In this document: piece after piece, positions 10,285-18,609 of the stretch
Position numbering within the stretch: the first letter of the stretch is position 1
How the letters are laid out: every line of letters starts with the position of its first letter
From: Nitzschia sp. pyKryTriq1
Taxonomy: Eukaryota; Bacillariophyta; Bacillariophyceae; Bacillariales; Bacillariaceae
Direction: 5' to 3'
Assembly (NCBI GenBank): GCA_956465555.1
Contig: OY101125.1
Coordinates: 560,501 to 624,500, forward strand
DNA length: 64,000 nt
Translations under genes and position numbers: made by a program
Notes under the pieces: generated by a model
Databases searched by the model: none
What the model saw: only the letters and a program-made list of their open reading frames with translations
Told to the model about the DNA's origin: nothing

Positions 10285-11604
10285 TTAGTCTTCATGCTGC
10301 AAGGATCGAGTCACTCGTTGCCGTTGTGTCGTCTGCGGCGCATCCCGCTGGTATTGAATTTCGGGTTGTCCTTCGCAGTAGTTGACATACCGAGCCGCCA
10401 CGAAAAAGAAATCCGACAGTCGATTCAAATACTTCATGGCATTGGGATCACACGTCTGATCCTCGACGACCAAGGGGACCATGCGTCGTTCGGCCCGACG
10501 ACAGACGGTACGCGCCACATGGAGGTGTGCGGCGGCGGGGGCTCCAGTGGGTAAAATGAAACTGGTCAATTCGGGTAATGCTTCCGTCATTTCATTGATC
10601 CATCCTTCCAAATCTTCAATATGCTGAACATCAAAGCCATCTCCAAGACCATTGGCGGTAAAATCGACCGTTCCAGGATCTCTCGGCTTGGCAACATGCG
10701 ATCCAATATCGAATAATCGACTCATGATATCCAACATTTGGGTTGGCAACTCTCCAAACTTATTCTTTTGCTTGTCACCTGATGACATGCTACTTTCTAA
10801 ATGCGCATGGACGACCCCTGCTACCGAGCATAACTCATCCACGGTACCCAAAGCTTCAAAATTGCAATCATCTTTCGAACGACGTTCTCCTGTCCCCAAC
10901 TGTGACGTTCCTCCATCCCCTCGCCGCGTATAAGGCACATTTTTCGATGTCGTGCGACGACCACCATTGGACTTGGCACCAGCTCCACCAATGATGTCGG
11001 CGGTAGTACTGGTAGCATTAGTAGTTGCATTGGCAAGAATCGTTTCTACCATTGCTTGGGCGGTCAATCGGTCTCCCGATTGTAATTTCGCTGTAGCATT
11101 CTTCATTTGGGGCGTCTTGTTTTGAGGTTTGACATTTTCATAGCCATACGGACAATGCCGGCATTTGTTTCCACAACAAGTCCCTCTCTTCAAATGCGAT
11201 AGTTCCGTAAAGACGGTAAATCCAGTGACGGGATCTTCATAGGTAGACTCTCCTCGTTGCAAAGCCGCCTGGTGGAGAAGCAATTCTTCGACGTCTGGAA
11301 CCATAGCGGGTTGTTCTGCTGGCTTGCCTGTTTTTTCTGGCTGCATGACGAATGGCGTCGTAGTTGACACTTGCGTAGGATGATATTGCCACAGAAACGC
11401 AGAAGAAGAAGAAGCCAATTCAGAAGTATTCAGAGTTGCCGCCAGCGACGATAGAGATCGGATGGAGGTGGTCGAGGAAGATGCCGAAGATCGAAGAACA
11501 CCACCAAGGCGAGACGAAGACGACGATGTTCTGACCGATGCTGCCAACCCCGACGACGACGATCGAAGTGCTTGCGTTCCCAATTTGGATAAAAGGAGGG
11601 GCAT
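10285..11604 (-). CDS. MMAB: Cob(I)alamin adenosyltransferase (PduO/MMAB type) fused to DUF5522
   Basis: 439 aa. The first 60 residues are Ser/Arg/Leu-rich and free of acids, like a mitochondrial presequence. Next comes a DUF5522 domain ([16 protein letters not shown]), then the PduO-type adenosyltransferase: [20 protein letters not shown] (ATP loop), [40 protein letters not shown] and [15 protein letters not shown]. The enzyme adenosylates cob(I)alamin to adenosylcobalamin, the cofactor of methylmalonyl-CoA mutase in mitochondria. The fusion with DUF5522 is unusual for the animal enzyme. Start codon at 11604 is the first ATG. It diverges from the BCCIP gene across a promoter with a CRE-like palindrome. 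Confidence 0.9.
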   Translation of the reverse strand: MPLLLSKLGTQALRSSSSGLAASVRTSSSSSRLGGVLRSSASSSTTSIRSLSSLAATLNTSELASSSSAFLWQYHPTQVSTTTPFVMQPEKTGKPAEQPAMVPDVEELLLHQAALQRGESTYEDPVTGFTVFTELSHLKRGTCCGNKCRHCPYGYENVKPQNKTPQMKNATAKLQSGDRLTAQAMVETILANATTNATSTTADIIGGAGAKSNGGRRTTSKNVPYTRRGDGGTSQLGTGERRSKDDCNFEALGTVDELCSVAGVVHAHLESSMSSGDKQKNKFGELPTQMLDIMSRLFDIGSHVAKPRDPGTVDFTANGLGDGFDVQHIEDLEGWINEMTEALPELTSFILPTGAPAAAHLHVARTVCRRAERRMVPLVVEDQTCDPNAMKYLNRLSDFFFVAARYVNYCEGQPEIQYQRDAPQTTQRQRVTRSLQHED

Positions 11605-12122
11605 GAGGGAGGAGGCACTTAGAGAAGCAACAATAATGTTGTGTGACAGGCTGGGGGTTGTCAGAGGCTGCTATGGAGGGAAACAAAAGTGGTGTGATGT
11701 CTCGGGTCGTCGTTCGATCTTTTGTTTGGTTGCGGCGAGTAAAACTGCGCGGATGATGTCGTGGTGGTTGGTGGTGCGTGCGATCAGCAAGGATTGCGAA
11801 GAACGTGCTTCGCAATGACATCCGGGTACTTTCGCGCGTGCTTCGCATTTTTTTAAAAAAATCTTGACCATGCATGACGTCATCGGTATGCTTTTGCGCG
11901 CGCGCGAGGCTACACCACTCTCGGTCTGCCACCAGCAACCACCCAAAATCCGGGAGAGCGAGGGGCGCGAGAAGAGGATCCGAAGAAGAATCTTGCGCTT
12001 TTGTTGCTTATTTTTGTTTTCCACAAACCTGCTTCGTGGATTATGTTTTGATCCTTCTTCATCGAATGGTCTGACTTACCATACTATCCATCCAGACCTT
12101 CCACTTTGTAACATCATCTATC
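11605..12122. other. Divergent promoter region, MMAB/BCCIP
   Basis: 518 bp between the two start codons, with no further gene. It contains an ATGACGTCAT palindrome at 11874-11883, a T-run followed by an A-run near 11850, and a GCGCGCGCGC run near 11895. Confidence 0.5.
11874..11883. promoter_or_regulatory. CRE-like palindrome ATGACGTCAT
   Basis: A perfect 10-bp palindrome containing TGACGTCA, between divergent genes. In diatoms, TGACGT and ACGTCA elements bind bZIP factors and respond to CO2/cAMP. It may serve either gene. No experimental support is available from the sequence. Confidence 0.4.
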
Positions 12123-13235
12123 ATGGCAGGGAAGAATTCAAAATCCAAAAAGGAAGAAGACAGAGATGTTCCGCTACCTCCCGCCGCAAACAAGAACGAC
12201 GACAATGACGACGACGATTCTTCGTCGGACGAAGAAGACGACGATCTGGTCCTGGAAGGGGTAATTGTTCGCAATCCCGATTTCTCTGGTTCTGACGATA
12301 CTAGCAGTGAAGAAGAGGAGGATGCTGATGACGATGATCATGATCATGATCATGATCAGGACGACGACGAAGAAGAAGACAGCAAACCTCCGCCTAGCAA
12401 AAAGGCCAAATCGAGCAGTTCGGACCAGCAGCAACAGCAGCAGTCGTCGACAGCCAACAAAAAGAAGAAAACCGACAAACAGAATGATAAAAAGAAGACG
12501 ACGAAGAAAAAGAAAAAGGAAGCAGGCCCAGAAGTGATTGCAGTTGAATTTACTTTTTGCGATATGAACGAAAAATTCTTTCATGGTATCAAAGCTCTGT
12601 TGACTGCTGCATCGCCGATTTTTGCTCCCCATTCGTCGGCCTTGTCAGACTTGTTGATTGAGAATGCTAGCGTCGGTACGGTCACGAGTACCGAAGGAGA
12701 TGTGGACGGGACCGTTTATGGATTCGCTTCCGTCTTGAATGTTGTGACGACTCATCAAGATGAACCTTGCATAAAAGCCTTGAAAAAAGCTTGTTTGGAT
12801 CATTGCCCGGCCGCCCACAAGAAAGAGCTTGAGGTGGTCCTGTCTGGAAAGACGAAGCGACCCGCCGGCTTTTATTTGCATGGTCGTATGGTGAACATGC
12901 CTTTGGAAATCGTTCAAGTTTTGCACGAACAGTTGGTTATTGACATGGATTGGGCGGTAAAGAACGCAAAGGGAAGCGAGGAGATGCGCAAGTCGTTGGA
13001 TTTTGGTGCCTTTGTCTTGTTGGCACCGACGTATCGTGCATCGGGGGTATCTTACTACAAGTTATTTGATGATGAGATATTTGCCAGCCACGCAGAATTT
13101 ACCTTTGAAATGGAAGTTCCCAAATCGGCTGGTATGGAAGAGACGCCGTATTGTACGGTGGTCGTCATGACCAAGACCGGACATCGGGACGCCATGAAGT
13201 CACTTGCCGAAATGGTAAACGGGGGAAGTAGATAG
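12123..13235 (+). CDS. BCCIP: BCCIP/Bcp1 family protein
   Basis: 370 aa, no intron. The N-terminal 140 residues are a low-complexity acidic/Lys-rich tract (including HDHDHDHD and poly-Q). The conserved domain begins at VEFTFCDMNEKFFHGIKALL, the classic start of the Bcp1/BCCIP fold, and continues through YGFASVLNV, VLSGKTKRPAGFYLHGRMVN, MPLEIVQVLHEQL and FVLLAPTYRA. Yeast Bcp1 is a nuclear chaperone and export factor for ribosomal protein Rpl23 and the Mss4 kinase. Animal BCCIP binds BRCA2 and p21 and also acts in ribosome assembly. Here a nuclear/nucleolar role in 60S assembly is the safest inference. Confidence 0.88.
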   Translation: MAGKNSKSKKEEDRDVPLPPAANKNDDNDDDDSSSDEEDDDLVLEGVIVRNPDFSGSDDTSSEEEEDADDDDHDHDHDQDDDEEEDSKPPPSKKAKSSSSDQQQQQQSSTANKKKKTDKQNDKKKTTKKKKKEAGPEVIAVEFTFCDMNEKFFHGIKALLTAASPIFAPHSSALSDLLIENASVGTVTSTEGDVDGTVYGFASVLNVVTTHQDEPCIKALKKACLDHCPAAHKKELEVVLSGKTKRPAGFYLHGRMVNMPLEIVQVLHEQLVIDMDWAVKNAKGSEEMRKSLDFGAFVLLAPTYRASGVSYYKLFDDEIFASHAEFTFEMEVPKSAGMEETPYCTVVVMTKTGHRDAMKSLAEMVNGGSR

Positions 13236-13377
13236 CAGATAAAATGCTTCAAATAGAGTGCTAGCAGGCTTTCGGCAAAATGATTTCTAGCTAGGAAAGC
13301 TACTCCATTGAGTAATTGCAGCCCTACCTATATTATCTCATCATCCTCCTTCTCTCTAAGAAGCTATAGTAGTTCTA

Positions 13378-14925
13378 TCAAAATATCGTCCCCTTACTCC
13401 ACTGGATGACGGTCGTTGGCGTCTCCCCTCTACTTCCAAAGAGTGGATCCACAAATATCGCATCGGCTGTGTTATAATTGCGGGAACACAATTCGAGTTC
13501 CCAGGAGTGCACCCCCGCAACCTCTTGCAACGCCTTATCCCCGGTTTGTCCAGGCGAAAGACGCACCACGAAGCAATCCCCTATGCTCAAATCGTGGGGC
13601 CGACCAATCCGTTGCGCCAATTCCTCCGCAGCTTCCAAGGTTGCAGGCAGGAAGACGCCAATCCCAGGGTTTTGTAACGAATCATCCTCTCGTAGTTGAC
13701 AAGCAGGAGCTTGTAATAAACGACACGCAATCCCCGCGGCTGCCGAGAGTATCTTTTTGGCGCCAGTGTCCGAGCCATCAGCATCGCCTGCTAGGATCGC
13801 CACACGTCGCAACACAATGAATCCATCCACCAGAAAATTGTCCAAATGCGCCGAGGAAATTGATTTCATGGCCCGGATTGCCATCCCTTCGTCCACTGCG
13901 GATTCTTCGTTCGCCAGCACACGATGTCCATTGCTAGTATTACGTACAATCCTACTGTTCGTGGACGATTCATCTTGATTGTTACCGATGGTGGTGCTAC
14001 TTCTTGTTGATGATGGAGTCACTTCAATCCCAGCTCGTTCGAGGGCCTTGCCCAACAAAATTCGAATCTCGGAGGCCACAACCTGCTCGGCAAAGGCTTT
14101 GACGAGTGACCCATGATGATTATCTGACCGGTTGTTGTTTCCGTCCCTTTCTTCTTCGGTTCGCAGCACTGTCGCACACAATTCATGAATCGCCCTCGAT
14201 TCAAAAAACAAAAGGCTGGTATCGGCTCCTTTCTTGACAAACCCATGGGATTGACACCAGTTTTGAATGGACGGGCAATTGATATATTCCGGTTGGGATG
14301 CCAATTCCACGACCTGGGCATGCCATTCCTCGTGAGGTAATATGTCGGAAATTTGTGGCTCGGAGCTGCTGCTTTGTTTCATCACGGCACTGGACCAATA
14401 GTTGGCATTGGCAAATCCTACCATGCCGAATTCTCCCACGTTAAAGGCTTCCCGACGATGAACGAGACAATGGACGTAGGTCGCCATGGCTCGTGCATCG
14501 GTCGGCGTTTGATGGTACACGGAGGGTCCTGCCGCAAAATGAATGTCGTCAGGCCAGCTCAGAGGCGTGATGAGATTGTGACACTCGTCTGTGTACCCGT
14601 ATCCCAGCAACAAGAGAGCCAAGGCAATTTGCCCAAAGGCGGAGGGATGACGACCTCCTGCTTGTTCTCTCGTCGTCGTCAACAGCTCGTTTACTGTCTC
14701 GGAGAGAGCTCCCGGGGTAGTCACTAGCTCATGGATGATGATGGGGGATGTCGGTGTATTACGTGCAATAGTCCTCGATGTCTTCGTCGACGAAGCCGAA
14801 CTTTTTCGAATTCCAACAAGATCTTCGAGCGGTCGAAAGTGAAGCGGAGGGCTCGAACCGGCATGCAGAGGAAATTGGATACCCGCAATGTTGGAAGTGG
14901 TGAAGAGGGAAGAAATGGCGACCAT
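13378..14925 (-). CDS. Protein of unknown function, 515 aa
   Basis: One long intronless frame with convincing coding character. I do not recognise a family. Visible blocks: a Ser/Thr-rich N-terminal 80 residues; a helical region (FGQIALALLLLGYGYTDECH) followed by ITPLSWPDDIHFAAGPSVYH; MATYVHCLVHRREAFNVGEF, then GMVGFANANYW, with clustered His, Arg and Glu; a variable middle; and a C-terminal beta-rich part ending IQWSKGTIF. No membrane span or clear targeting peptide is seen. The His/Glu-rich block could bind a metal or a ligand, but that is speculation. It diverges from the DUF1826 gene. Confidence 0.75.
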   Translation of the reverse strand: MVAISSLFTTSNIAGIQFPLHAGSSPPLHFRPLEDLVGIRKSSASSTKTSRTIARNTPTSPIIIHELVTTPGALSETVNELLTTTREQAGGRHPSAFGQIALALLLLGYGYTDECHNLITPLSWPDDIHFAAGPSVYHQTPTDARAMATYVHCLVHRREAFNVGEFGMVGFANANYWSSAVMKQSSSSEPQISDILPHEEWHAQVVELASQPEYINCPSIQNWCQSHGFVKKGADTSLLFFESRAIHELCATVLRTEEERDGNNNRSDNHHGSLVKAFAEQVVASEIRILLGKALERAGIEVTPSSTRSSTTIGNNQDESSTNSRIVRNTSNGHRVLANEESAVDEGMAIRAMKSISSAHLDNFLVDGFIVLRRVAILAGDADGSDTGAKKILSAAAGIACRLLQAPACQLREDDSLQNPGIGVFLPATLEAAEELAQRIGRPHDLSIGDCFVVRLSPGQTGDKALQEVAGVHSWELELCSRNYNTADAIFVDPLFGSRGETPTTVIQWSKGTIF

Positions 14926-15405
14926 GACGACACCGATCAGCGAGAGCGAGGTTATGATCTTGAATCTGACATCTGACCTTCTGCCTTGCTTATTATCTGT
15001 GTGTGGTCTCCTCGTCTACTCGTATCGTCTCGACTCGACACATTTCCGAAAGAAGCGAGCGATCGTCGGACGAATTTCAAAATTGGAATAGACGACGATG
15101 GATCCGTCTGGTCGAAGCGGTCGATCTGGTCGAATTCGGTTCGAATGAGTCGAATGAATCAATCGACCACGTCATCTGTCTGCCGTCCGCGCGTCTCGTC
15201 ACTCCCCCCCCAAGCTAGCAAGTTTTGTTTCTATTGTTATTTCAATGACCCACATCGACGATGTTGCACATTTTACGATTGAAAGTGATGCGATGCTTCG
15301 CGTTGCCTTTCCTTTGTACTCTTTACTCTTACAGTTAGAAGAAGAAAGCTTGAATAGCTACCAGTAGCAACAATTCATAGCATTGACTGATCGATTCTGT
15401 TAGCG
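14926..15405. other. Divergent promoter region
   Basis: 480 bp between divergent starts, with no further gene. It is rich in TCGA/CGTCTCGACTCG-like sequence near 15010-15160 and holds one ACGTCA half-site near 15170. Confidence 0.45.
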
Positions 15406-16416
15406 ATGATGAGCAAGGCGAAGAACAACAAAAAGACAACCGTGCGGCGTATAGCGTCCTTTCTCGTCGGTGTATTGGTGTGGTTATTTGTTTCGGAACA
15501 ATGCTGTTGTTCCTCTTTCACAACTCCTGTTCGCATCCTTCGACAGGAATCATCGACTACGCGACATGGTAGTACGATGGAGAAGCAGAATCCCACCGCC
15601 ATCCAGATCCAGGAAGTGTCGTCGTCCTATGTTTCGATAGAGCCACAGAGTGCCAGCAGTGAGACGACCACCAAACTCTGGAGACAACTCTGTCCACCTA
15701 TCTGGAGTCCCGAGGACACTAAGGATGCCACCTTGATTTGGTCTTGCTGCGATGATACCAAACAAGTGGCAGCGGAACTGTTGCGGCGCTTGATAGATCC
15801 AAAAAGCAGTAGAACGACTACGATGACATGTGACCCTCGCATGGAAGACAATGTGGCTCAGTCACTGGAACAATTTCGAGACTTTTGCACCAATCACTTA
15901 AAATCTACTACTAGTGGCGGCAGTAGTAGCCATGATGATGATGATGATGATGGGCAGCAGCATCATGCTGGTGGTTATACCTTCAAGGCCCGCATTGTGG
16001 CAACTCGAGGACCGACTGGAACGAAATGTCCCCAATGGCATGTCGATCATGTTCCCGTCCGATGGATTCAATCATTGGTGGGTCCGGGATGCGAAATGGT
16101 GGTGGGAAATAATACCAAAGAGAGCATTCGTTGGAATTTGGTGAATGGATTGAATAAGAATAACAATGATGACGAGGACTTTATTTTGGAAGAGTCGGTG
16201 GAGGACCGCAATCAAGCCTTGGTGCGAAATGAAGTGGCCCAAATCTACGCCGCGCGAGAACAAGAAGCAGTATTGTTGATTGGCAATCGATGGGTGGACT
16301 ATGCCAAAGATGCATCCAGAGTTTCGAATATTCGACCGGTCGTACACAAATCACCCACTCTACCATGGGGCTGCGAGCGGGTGTTGTTGACGCAAGACAT
16401 CATTTTGGACGACTAG
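15406..16416 (+). CDS. DUF1826 family protein with N-terminal membrane or signal segment
   Basis: 336 aa. After a basic start (MMSKAKNNKKTTVRR) there is one hydrophobic segment (IASFLVGVLVWLFV), a signal peptide or anchor, ending near CCCSSF. The rest matches the bacterial DUF1826 family: LIWSCCDDTKQVAAELLRR, then KCPQWHVDHVPVRWIQSLVG, then GPGCEM, and a C-terminal VVHKSPTLPWGCERVLLTQD. The family is mainly known from proteobacteria and its function is undefined. The conserved Cys/His in CPQWHVDH may bind metal. Its presence in an algal nuclear genome suggests old transfer or an endosymbiont origin. Low-complexity insertions (Asp, His and Asn runs) are typical of the host genome. Confidence 0.78.
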   Translation: MMSKAKNNKKTTVRRIASFLVGVLVWLFVSEQCCCSSFTTPVRILRQESSTTRHGSTMEKQNPTAIQIQEVSSSYVSIEPQSASSETTTKLWRQLCPPIWSPEDTKDATLIWSCCDDTKQVAAELLRRLIDPKSSRTTTMTCDPRMEDNVAQSLEQFRDFCTNHLKSTTSGGSSSHDDDDDDGQQHHAGGYTFKARIVATRGPTGTKCPQWHVDHVPVRWIQSLVGPGCEMVVGNNTKESIRWNLVNGLNKNNNDDEDFILEESVEDRNQALVRNEVAQIYAAREQEAVLLIGNRWVDYAKDASRVSNIRPVVHKSPTLPWGCERVLLTQDIILDD

Positions 16417-16766
16417 TAGATCACATTTTTATCGCATTGGCTACACTGATAAAATCCTTCTTTTGATTTTGATAATTGGTGTGTATGTGTGTGTATATAT
16501 ATATGTGTGTGTGTATGTGTATATGTGTACGCACTTAGTATTCTTGCTCCATCATTGCTTCCTCTTGCAATAGGGCGATTGGACAAGTGTCGCTCGATGA
16601 AGGTCATCCAGCCCTCATCGAGAGCCAGATCGGACGTTGTTCATGAGCTTTCGGTTATCTATCCGGACAGTTTTTCTTCCTTTGCAGTGCTCGCAAACTC
16701 GATCCTTCTCTGCTCTCTCTTTCGCGTTTGTGGAGAGTCTTTGGCTCGGCTTGGCTCGGCTTGGCT
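16417..16766. other. Convergent intergenic region with simple repeats
   Basis: 350 bp between the 3' ends of two genes. It contains a TG/TA repeat at about 16480-16530 and a TTGGCTCGGC repeat near 16740-16765. No gene is supported. Confidence 0.6.
16480..16530. repeat. TG/TA microsatellite
   Basis: Alternating purine-pyrimidine tract made of GTGT and TATATA runs. It lies in the spacer between convergent genes. Confidence 0.9.
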
Positions 16767-18002
16767 TTAATGATTAATATTAATTTTGTTCTCACCACCA
16801 AACGTATCGACGTATTTATCCAGTTCGATTTCATCCAGTTCATAGTCCACCAACGTCATTGGTTTGATGACTCGAAAGGTTCCCGAAAGGGGTGAATTCA
16901 AATCATAAATAACAACTACCAACATGCTCAAGGTCCCAATCAACATTGACCAGCACATGCGCAATTGAAATCCACCCAAAAATAGTAAGGCAGTCTTGTC
17001 AGTCAGGACCAAAAAGATGAATAGAATGGCCATGGCCAAAATGCATAGGTTTCCATAGTGCCAAATAGGAAAGGAATTTTCGTAGGTGGTAATCAAACTT
17101 GATCGAGTGCGCACTAAGCGATTGAGTGTCCCGTAGGCTTCGTCCAAGGCTCGACCATTGAGTTGATCCGCCACTGCCTTGTCGCCCGAGACTCGATGCA
17201 ACAGAAGCACGTTCTGCTCCAGAACACGACGTCCAGCTTCTCGACGTTGTTTCACTTCTAGATTGGGGAGATCGGCTTGTTCCAAAATATCTACCAACAG
17301 AGCCCCGTAGGCTTGAATCAGTTTCCTGCCCCGTTTTCGATACTCGAGAGTGGGAAGGGACGACATGTGCAATTCCGCCAGTCGTAAATCTTCCAACAGA
17401 TCTCCCAACAATCTGGACATATTCGCCTGCCGATTATACAACTGTCCCACTGTCATACTCGTCAATGTACCAAATAAGAGGGATATGAAACTTGCCACTG
17501 GCCCCGTCAAGGCGGGGGTAATGAGATCGGTCAGATAGGCACCACCATCGACGGGCGCCCAAGTATGGCCCGAGGCGACATCCACAAACGAATGAAAGCC
17601 TGTAGCGACTTGTGTATACGTGGAAAAGGCCACCACTGCCATGGCAGCGGGAGCTAACAAAATAATCGCGCCGGAAGACGTGTTTAGTTGTTCGATGAAC
17701 CGAGAAGAAGAATCATTATCATCACCGCCACCGCCGCCACCCTCGTCATTTCCGTCGAAGAATCGTCGAGTTTCGTAGCATTTCGATCGGGACGATCGAA
17801 ACGTAGTCAAGGAGGGCTGGATAAAGAAGCGTGGATGGGAAGAAGGAGCCATCATCGCAAAGTGACTGTTTGGTGGCATTTCCACTTGGTGTATCGGAGA
17901 AAAGGCTTGGCATGATTGCTGCAGCGTCGTCAACAACAGAAAAGTAGTAGCAAGGCTGCTGATGCTGAACTCCAGTCTTCGAAAGCTGCTTTCGCCGTTC
18001 AT
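16767..18002 (-). CDS. Plastid-targeted DUF4239 (bestrophin-like) membrane protein
   Basis: 411 aa from the ATG at 18002. The N-terminus (MNGESSFRRLEFSISSLATT, then a hydrophobic run) is a signal peptide with a probable cut at CQA|FSP. That is the phenylalanine-led context of diatom plastid precursors. The mature part matches DUF4239: two N-terminal spans (AAMAVVAFSTYTQVATGFHS and TGPVASFISLLFGTL), a helical loop ending LNRLVRTRSSLITTYENSFP, two C-terminal spans, then VVIYDLNSPLSGTFRV. The fold resembles bestrophin anion channels; transport activity is only inferred. A longer frame to 18413 translates a poly-Gln repeat and would bury the signal peptide, so the shorter start is preferred. Confidence 0.8.
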   Translation of the reverse strand: MNGESSFRRLEFSISSLATTFLLLTTLQQSCQAFSPIHQVEMPPNSHFAMMAPSSHPRFFIQPSLTTFRSSRSKCYETRRFFDGNDEGGGGGGDDNDSSSRFIEQLNTSSGAIILLAPAAMAVVAFSTYTQVATGFHSFVDVASGHTWAPVDGGAYLTDLITPALTGPVASFISLLFGTLTSMTVGQLYNRQANMSRLLGDLLEDLRLAELHMSSLPTLEYRKRGRKLIQAYGALLVDILEQADLPNLEVKQRREAGRRVLEQNVLLLHRVSGDKAVADQLNGRALDEAYGTLNRLVRTRSSLITTYENSFPIWHYGNLCILAMAILFIFLVLTDKTALLFLGGFQLRMCWSMLIGTLSMLVVVIYDLNSPLSGTFRVIKPMTLVDYELDEIELDKYVDTFGGENKININH

Positions 18003-18609
18003 TTTCAAAATACTGCTTTCACTTACAGTACCGGGTAGATACTTTATGTTCTCAATAGTCAAAGCCGAAAGGTGTTGTTGTTGTTGTTGTTGTTGTTGTT
18101 GCACGTTTGCACTTGCAACCAAAGAGAAATGAGAGAAGAGAGAAGTCAGTCGTTGTCGATGATCGGTGTGCGATGATGATTTGGGCAGATGCTGCCAAAG
18201 ATTTGGATTTGGTGATGTTGTCGTCGGAGTCTCGTCGATGCGCAGTTGGTGGCCGTTATCATTCATGTGAAACGCATCCACACGCAGACGCGCGCTCTCA
18301 TCTCTGCAAGTCACAAATTGTGAAAAGCACGAATGGGTCATTCGTGAAGGGAACAATCCGAGCAATGTCGCGCGATTGTTTTCGCGCAACAAATCTTTGT
18401 TCATCATCGCCATTCAAATTTTTTAATGATACACAACCAAGAATGTTGAACCACCATCACCATGATGGTGATGATGATATTATGATGAACCCTCCTTGCA
18501 ACTTTCTATAGCTGGATGGTGTCGCACTTGAGTACTCCTGTTGCAGAGGATCTACACGTACTAGCTATCGAACAAGAACAAGAATACTACTACTACTACT
18601 ACCAACATC
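18003..18609. other. Divergent promoter region, DUF4239/UTP6
   Basis: 607 bp between divergent starts. It contains a TTG/CAA trinucleotide run at about 18076-18102 and an ATG/CAT-rich patch at 18455-18485. An ATG-less upstream extension of the DUF4239 frame covers most of it and is judged non-coding. Confidence 0.5.

Noticed and set aside
18003-18413. A 137-residue N-terminal extension of the DUF4239 protein
   Set aside because: It includes a poly-Gln microsatellite and would bury a clear signal peptide starting at 18002.
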